Source: an uncultured Clostridia bacterium (GTDB lineage: Bacteria; Bacillota; Clostridia; Oscillospirales; Ruminococcaceae). From it: DNA of 9,483 bases. The stretch covers positions 1 to 9,483 of the forward strand of contig CANDLP010000061.1 of NCBI GenBank assembly GCA_947385505.1. Direction: 5' to 3'. Under the pieces are notes generated by a model. The model did no database searches, was not told where the DNA came from, and saw only the letters and a program-made list of their open reading frames with translations. Below are positions 5,403-9,483 of this stretch, one piece after another. A program made the translations under genes and the position numbers. Numbering within the stretch: the first letter of the stretch is position 1; each line of letters begins with the position of its first letter.

Positions 5403-5681
5403 ATGTTGAAATTAAATTTACAATTTTTCGCTCATAAAAAAGGTATGGGTTCCACCAAGAACGGACGCGACAGCGAATCCAAGAGACTCGGCGTAAAGCG
5501 TTTTGACGGCGAGGCAGTTTTGGCGGGCAATATAATCGTAAGACAGCGCGGCACCAAGATTCACCCCGGCAATAACGTAAAGAAGGGTTCCGATGACACC
5601 CTCTTCGCAATAATTGACGGTAAGGTAAAATTTGAGCGCCTTGATAAGGATCGCAAAAAGGTAAGCGTTTACGCTGACTAA
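5403..5681 (+). CDS. rpmA: 50S ribosomal protein L27 with Prp-cleaved N-terminal extension
   Basis: A 92-residue L27. It begins MLKLNLQFF then AHKKG; the first nine residues are the Firmicute extension that Prp removes, leaving AHKKG at the N-terminus as in the mature E. coli protein. The mature N-terminus reaches the peptidyl transferase centre. The run [20 protein letters not shown] is the classic L27 signature. A GGAAG-type ribosome site is about 7 nt upstream, and an intrinsic terminator follows the gene. Confidence 0.98.
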   Translation: MLKLNLQFFAHKKGMGSTKNGRDSESKRLGVKRFDGEAVLAGNIIVRQRGTKIHPGNNVKKGSDDTLFAIIDGKVKFERLDKDRKKVSVYAD

Positions 5682-5691
5682 TGATAATTTG

Positions 5692-5713
5692 GGGCGGATT
5701 TTCCGCCCTTTTT
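5692..5713 (+). terminator. Intrinsic terminator after rpmA
   Basis: GGGCGGA (5692-5698), loop TTT, TCCGCCC (5702-5708), then TTTTT. The 7-bp GC-rich stem with a directly attached T run is a textbook intrinsic terminator, 10 nt past the L27 stop. It separates the ribosomal protein operon from the GNAT-obg genes, or attenuates read-through into them. Confidence 0.9.
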
Positions 5714-5733
5714 GATTTATTTGGGAGAAAGCT

Positions 5734-6237
5734 ATGTTGTACTTAAAAGAAGCAAATACGGAAGACATTGAAAAAGAATATGAGTTTATAACAAATACGC
5801 CCGAAAACGAAAACGGCTTTATCAACAATAACTCCGGCTGTTCAAGGGAAGAGTTTGAAAAGGCGGTTTTGCCCCAATATATAAATTATTCCAAAGGAAT
5901 AAATCTTAAAGAAGGACACGTTCCTCAGACTACGTTTTTTCTCTGGAACGACGATACCATTGTGGGAATGTTCAAACTGCGCCATTATCTTAACGAAGCC
6001 TTGGCAAAGGGCGCGGGACATATCGGATACGGTATCGGCAAGGAATTTCGCGGCAAGGGCTATGCTTCCGAGGGATTAAGGCTTGTCCTTGAAAAAGCAA
6101 GGGAAATTGTTAAGGAAGACGAAATTTATTTATCGGTAAACAAAAGCAATCCCGCGTCTCTTAAAGTACAGCTTAAAAACGGCGCGTATATTCACCACGA
6201 GGACGAGGAAGAATTTTATACAAGGGTAAGGAAGTAA
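5734..6237 (+). CDS. GNAT-family N-acetyltransferase (COG3981-like)
   Basis: A 167-residue cytoplasmic acetyl-CoA-dependent acyltransferase. HIGYGI at 96-101 is the beta-4 strand and EFRGKGYASEG (104-114) the acetyl-CoA pyrophosphate loop (motif A); NKSNPAS at 136-142 matches the later conserved region. GHVPQTTFFLW and LRHYLNE (61-88) resemble the predicted acetyltransferases grouped as COG3981. The substrate is unknown. GGGAG lies 6 nt before the ATG. The gene begins 20 nt after the rpmA terminator and ends 25 nt before obg, so it interrupts the common rpmA-obg adjacency; I see no strong promoter of its own. Confidence 0.9.
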   Translation: MLYLKEANTEDIEKEYEFITNTPENENGFINNNSGCSREEFEKAVLPQYINYSKGINLKEGHVPQTTFFLWNDDTIVGMFKLRHYLNEALAKGAGHIGYGIGKEFRGKGYASEGLRLVLEKAREIVKEDEIYLSVNKSNPASLKVQLKNGAYIHHEDEEEFYTRVRK

Positions 6238-6262
6238 TAATAAAGGAAAAACAGGTTTTTAT

Positions 6263-7540
6263 ATGTTTGTTGATATAGTAAAAATTTCACTTAAAGCGGG
6301 AAACGGCGGCGACGGAGCGGTAAGCTTCTATCGGGAAAAATATGTCGCGGCGGGCGGCCCTGACGGCGGCGACGGGGGGAGAGGCGGCTCGATACTGTTT
6401 CGCGCTAACGATAATCTTTCCACCTTGATCGACTTCCGCTATAAAAGAAAGTACAATGCCGAAAACGGCCAAAACGGACGGGGTAAAAGATGCAGCGGAA
6501 AATCTGCGCCCGATATGATAATAGACGTACCCAGAGGAACCGTTATAAAAGATACCGAAACGGGCAGAATAATTGCGGATATTTCCGGCGATGAACCTGT
6601 TGTTATCGCAAAAGGCGGAAAAGGCGGGAAAGGCAATATGAACTTTGCCACCCCCACAAGGCAGATACCGCGTTTTGCCAAGCCGGGTTTTCCGGGAGAA
6701 AAGCTTGACGTTACTCTCGAACTTAAGCTTTTGGCGGACGTGGGACTGGTGGGATTCCCGAATGTGGGAAAATCCAGCCTGATAAGCGTTGTAAGCGCCG
6801 CTAAGCCCGAAATCGCCAATTATCACTTTACAACCCTTTCTCCCGTTTTGGGGGTAGTCAGCGTGGGGGAAAAATCCTTTGTTATGGCGGATATTCCGGG
6901 GCTTATCGAGGGGGCAAGCGAGGGCGTCGGCTTAGGGCACGCCTTTTTGCGCCACGTTGAACGCTGTCGGCTTATAGTGCACGTTGTGGACGTATCAGGC
7001 AGCGAGGGAAGAGATCCTAAAGAGGATTTCGAGAAGATAAACCTTGAATTATCCAATTTTTCCGAGGAGCTGGCGGAAAGACCTCAGATAGTTGCCGCCA
7101 ACAAATCGGATATGGCTTCCGAGGAACAGATCAATGATTTTACGGACTTTATAAAAGAAAAAGGACTCCCCTGTTATGTTATTTCCGCCGCAACCACGGC
7201 GGGAACAAAACAGCTTATCGAAAAAACAGCGTCAGTGCTGGACACCTTGCCGCCTATATTACGATATGAAGCGGAACCGCTTTCGCCTATGCAGCTTGAC
7301 GAAATTGAAAAACAAAAGCACACCTATAAAGTAGAGAAGGCGGACGAGGATATTTATGAAGTCACCGGCGAATTCTTGCTCCCAATCCTCCGAACAATAA
7401 ACCCGGAGGATTACGAAAGCCTTCAGTATCTCCAGAGAGTGCTCCGCTCAAGCGGAATAATAGAAGAACTGGAAAAACAGGGAATTCAGGAAGGGGATAC
7501 CGTCTCGATCTATGACTTTGAATTTGAATATGTCAGATAA
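6263..7540 (+). CDS. obg: GTPase Obg (50S assembly / stress GTPase)
   Basis: A 425-residue Obg/CgtA GTPase. The glycine-rich Obg domain covers about 1-158 (AGNGGDGAVSF, GGPDGGDGGRGG). The G domain follows: G1 GFPNVGKSS (164-172), G2 at FTTLSP (near 189-194), G3 DIPGL (210-214), G4 NKSD (280-283) and G5 SAATT near 308. A C-terminal OCT domain of about 80 residues (from about 345) is also present, as in many Firmicutes. In known systems it binds the 50S particle and acts in late assembly and the (p)ppGpp response. An ACAGG site lies 7 nt before the ATG; it is not strong. The 3' end overlaps mrnC. Confidence 0.97.
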   Translation: MFVDIVKISLKAGNGGDGAVSFYREKYVAAGGPDGGDGGRGGSILFRANDNLSTLIDFRYKRKYNAENGQNGRGKRCSGKSAPDMIIDVPRGTVIKDTETGRIIADISGDEPVVIAKGGKGGKGNMNFATPTRQIPRFAKPGFPGEKLDVTLELKLLADVGLVGFPNVGKSSLISVVSAAKPEIANYHFTTLSPVLGVVSVGEKSFVMADIPGLIEGASEGVGLGHAFLRHVERCRLIVHVVDVSGSEGRDPKEDFEKINLELSNFSEELAERPQIVAANKSDMASEEQINDFTDFIKEKGLPCYVISAATTAGTKQLIEKTASVLDTLPPILRYEAEPLSPMQLDEIEKQKHTYKVEKADEDIYEVTGEFLLPILRTINPEDYESLQYLQRVLRSSGIIEELEKQGIQEGDTVSIYDFEFEYVR

Positions 7541-7934
7541 AATTTTAAGCAAGGAAGAGGCGAGAAGCTACTCACCCGCCGCGCTTGCGTTTTTCGGCGA
7601 CTGCGCTTGGGAAATATTGGTGAGGCGGTATATTCTGAGCGGCGGCAATGCCCCTTCTGGAAAGCTTCATGACCGTTCGGTGGAAATGGTAAGAGCTTCT
7701 TATCAATCGGCGGCAGCGGATATAATAAAGGACATTCTTACCGAGGAAGAATCGGATATTTTTCGCAGGGGAAGAAACGCTTCCGGCATTCAGGTGCCTA
7801 AGTCATCTACCGCAAGCGAATATCATCGCGCCACGGGTTTTGAAGCTCTTTTCGGTTATCTGTTTTTAATAGGCGAATACAACCGCGCAAATCAGCTTTT
7901 CGAGGTGATATTAAATGGAAACAACAAAAAGTGA
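7530..7934 (+). CDS. mrnC: Mini-ribonuclease 3 (Mini-III)
   Basis: A 134-residue RNase III-like nuclease without a double-stranded RNA-binding domain, which in Bacillus trims the ends of 23S rRNA. The catalytic segments are visible: FFGDCAWE with Asp24 near the N-terminus, RRGRNAS at about 79-84, and ATGFEALFGYL with Glu105. The CAW after GD departs from the more common AVY but keeps the acidic residues. Start choice: ATG 7530 gives an N-terminus matching Bacillus Mini-III in length and overlaps obg by 11 nt; an in-frame ATG at 7512 would add six residues. Neither has a clear ribosome site, suggesting coupling to obg translation. Its end overlaps the yitT-like gene. Confidence 0.9.
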   Translation: MSDKILSKEEARSYSPAALAFFGDCAWEILVRRYILSGGNAPSGKLHDRSVEMVRASYQSAAADIIKDILTEEESDIFRRGRNASGIQVPKSSTASEYHRATGFEALFGYLFLIGEYNRANQLFEVILNGNNKK

Positions 7935-8829
7935 CAAAAGAAAGTCAAAACCTAAAATGACGGCGGAGGAGCGCAAAAAATCCGTTAAGCGCTGGATTTT
8001 TGATATTGTCTGTATCTTTTTCGGAAGTACAGTGTATTCGGCGGGACTGCACTGTTTTTCTGCGCCCAACAATATTGCCGCGGGAGGTGTCGCAGGCATA
8101 TCCACCCTGATAAACGCGGTAGCCGATATAAATATAGGTATACTTTACGGTGCAATAAATATACCCCTTATAACTATCGGATTTATTTTTTTGGGAAAAA
8201 GAATGATGATAAAAACCTTTTTCTCGGTGCTTGTCACAACGTTTATGACCGACTACGGTTTATCCTCCATACCCGCCTATCAAAACGGAGACCGGCTTCT
8301 CGCCGCCGTTTTCGGAGGAATATTTTTTGGAATCGGTCTTGGGATAGTGTATCTTCGTGAAGGTACAACAGGAGGAACGGATATTTTAAACAAGCTCATC
8401 AACAAAAAATATCCTCATTTCAGCTTAGGAGTAATAATGCTTGGCACCGACGCTGTTATAATATGCGCTTCAATGATAGTTTACGGCACTATCGAAGCGG
8501 GTCTGTACGCTATTATAGCTATCTTTATATGCAGCAAGGTGATGGATATGATACTGTACGGAAGCTTTGAAGGGAAAATGCTGCTTATATTCAGCGACAA
8601 ATATCATGAAATATCCGAATTTGTAATGAAAAGCCTTGACCGAGGAGTAACATGGCTTAACGCCACAGGCGCCTATTCGGAAAGAAACAAGCAGGTTATC
8701 TGCTGTGCGGTGCATAAAAGCGAATACACAAAAATAAAGCGCAAAGTCAAGGAAATCGACCCCCACGCCTTTATAATAATCACCAACGCGGGCGAGGTAT
8801 TGGGAGAAGGATTTCAGGCCAACCAATAA
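7915..8829 (+). CDS. YitT-family membrane protein (DUF161 plus DUF2179)
   Basis: A 304-residue integral membrane protein. A basic N-terminal tail (1-25) precedes hydrophobic spans at about 27-45, 55-75, 77-94, 99-115, 127-147 and two between 169 and 212. The motifs APNNIAAGGVAGIS (50-63) and REGTTGGTDIL (148-158) are the hallmark of the YitT/DUF161 fold, and the C-terminal 80 residues are the DUF2179 domain, ending with TNAGEVLGEGF. Function is not established; transport has been proposed for relatives. GAGGTG inside the mrnC end, about 7-10 nt upstream, supports the start, which overlaps mrnC by 20 nt. Confidence 0.93.
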   Translation: METTKSDKRKSKPKMTAEERKKSVKRWIFDIVCIFFGSTVYSAGLHCFSAPNNIAAGGVAGISTLINAVADINIGILYGAINIPLITIGFIFLGKRMMIKTFFSVLVTTFMTDYGLSSIPAYQNGDRLLAAVFGGIFFGIGLGIVYLREGTTGGTDILNKLINKKYPHFSLGVIMLGTDAVIICASMIVYGTIEAGLYAIIAIFICSKVMDMILYGSFEGKMLLIFSDKYHEISEFVMKSLDRGVTWLNATGAYSERNKQVICCAVHKSEYTKIKRKVKEIDPHAFIIITNAGEVLGEGFQANQ

Positions 8830-8848
8830 AATTTAAAGGAGAATAATT

Positions 8849-9483
8849 ATGTCAGGACATTCTAAATGGAGTACCATTAAAAGAAAAAAGGGCGAAAAGG
8901 ACGGAGCGAGAGCTAAGGTCTTTACTAAAATAAGCCGTGAAATCATAGTCTGCATCAAGGAGCACGGCGCCGACCCTGCCAGTAACTCAAAGCTTGCCGC
9001 CCTTATCACGAAGGCTAAAGCCAACAATATCCCCAATGACAACATAGACCGCCTTATCAAAAAAGCGGCGGGCGAAGGCGACAAGAACAACTACGAAAAC
9101 TGCGTTTATGAAGGATACGGTCCAAATGGCGTAGCCGTTATCGTAGACTGCCTTACTGACAACCGTAACCGCACCGCCGGCGAGATACGCCACTATTTTG
9201 ACAAGTTTGGCGGAAACTTAGGCACTACGGGCTGTGTAAGCTTCATGTTCTCGGAAAAAGGAATAATAGTACTGGATAACGAGGACGAGGATATTGACGA
9301 GGATAAAGCTATGGAGGATATCCTTGAAGCAGGCGGCGACGATTTTTCCTTTGAAGATGGCTGCGTAGAAATAACCGCCGATCCCGGCAAAGTAACCGAT
9401 GTTGCGGAAAAGCTTACCGGTATTGGTTATAAGGTGATTTCCGCGGAAGCTGAACAGGTACCTTCTACTTATGTCAAGCTTAC
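8849..9483 (+). CDS. YebC/TACO1-family protein (3' end beyond window)
   Basis: The open frame starts at an ATG with AAAGGAG 7-8 nt upstream and runs off the window after 211 full codons; family members are about 240 residues, so some 30 are missing. MSGHSKWSTIKRKKGEKDGARAKVFTKISREI is written here only in part: MSGHSKW (1-7), then VFTKISREI near 24-32. Later signatures are EGYGPNGVAVIVDCLTDNR (about 89-107) and FGGNLG with FMFSEKG (about 120-138). Members are annotated as transcriptional regulators (PmpR), while mitochondrial TACO1 and more recent bacterial work point to a role in translation. It is the last visible gene of the obg-mrnC-yitT-like run, 19 nt after it. Confidence 0.95.
   Translation, partial: MSGHSKWSTIKRKKGEKDGARAKVFTKISREIIVCIKEHGADPASNSKLAALITKAKANNIPNDNIDRLIKKAAGEGDKNNYENCVYEGYGPNGVAVIVDCLTDNRNRTAGEIRHYFDKFGGNLGTTGCVSFMFSEKGIIVLDNEDEDIDEDKAMEDILEAGGDDFSFEDGCVEITADPGKVTDVAEKLTGIGYKVISAEAEQVPSTYVKL

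Noticed and set aside
5418..5828. 136-codon minus-strand frame across rpmA and the GNAT start
   Set aside because: It is antisense to L27 and crosses its terminator; no ribosome site and no recognisable motifs.
6287..6826. 179-codon minus-strand frame inside obg
   Set aside because: Shadow of the strongly conserved Obg and G domains, with no independent coding evidence.

Overview
The window looks like chromosomal DNA from an anaerobic, low-to-moderate GC Firmicute of the class Clostridia (Oscillospirales/Ruminococcaceae-like is my best guess). The basis is a ferredoxin-dependent 2-oxoacid oxidoreductase operon, the Firmicute-type rplU-prp-rpmA cluster with an N-terminally extended L27, mrnC, a YitT-family protein, a BlaI/M56 regulatory pair of clostridial type, and strong AGGAGG-like ribosome binding sites. 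The species assignment is inference.

Layout. (1) 1-1414, plus strand: the end of an alpha subunit, then complete beta and gamma subunits of a thiamine-diphosphate 2-oxoacid:ferredoxin oxidoreductase, joined by 1-nt and 4-nt overlaps. (2) 1415-1820: a non-coding stretch between two converging operons, packed with about ten short perfect hairpins and bounded by a near-identical ~30-nt inverted repeat. (3) 1821-4246, minus strand: a BlaI-family repressor followed by a BlaR1-like M56 membrane metallopeptidase. The latter has no penicillin-binding sensor domain and carries a different C-terminal domain with an internal duplication. (4) 4247-4754: the divergent control region. It holds a near-consensus minus-strand promoter with TAC-N4-GTA-type operator dyads for the repressor operon, and a near-consensus plus-strand promoter plus structured leader for rplU. 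(5) 4755-5713: rplU-prp-rpmA ending in a clear intrinsic terminator. (6) 5734-9483, plus strand: a GNAT acetyltransferase, obg, mrnC, a YitT-family membrane protein and a YebC-family gene cut by the window edge.

How the genes fit together. The oxidoreductase couples oxidative decarboxylation of a 2-oxoacid to ferredoxin reduction. The rplU-prp-rpmA block makes ribosomal proteins L21 and L27 and the protease that trims L27. Obg (50S assembly), Mini-III (23S rRNA maturation) and YebC (translation-linked or regulatory) extend the ribosome theme. The BlaI/M56 pair is probably a self-regulated sensor of an envelope signal: the promoter carries dyads with the family's operator geometry, and no beta-lactamase lies in the window.

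Most of the window is well-known housekeeping content. The parts that deserve a second look are the hairpin array with inverted ends, the unusual M56 sensor domain with its duplicated module, and the operator cluster and leader dyads upstream of blaI.
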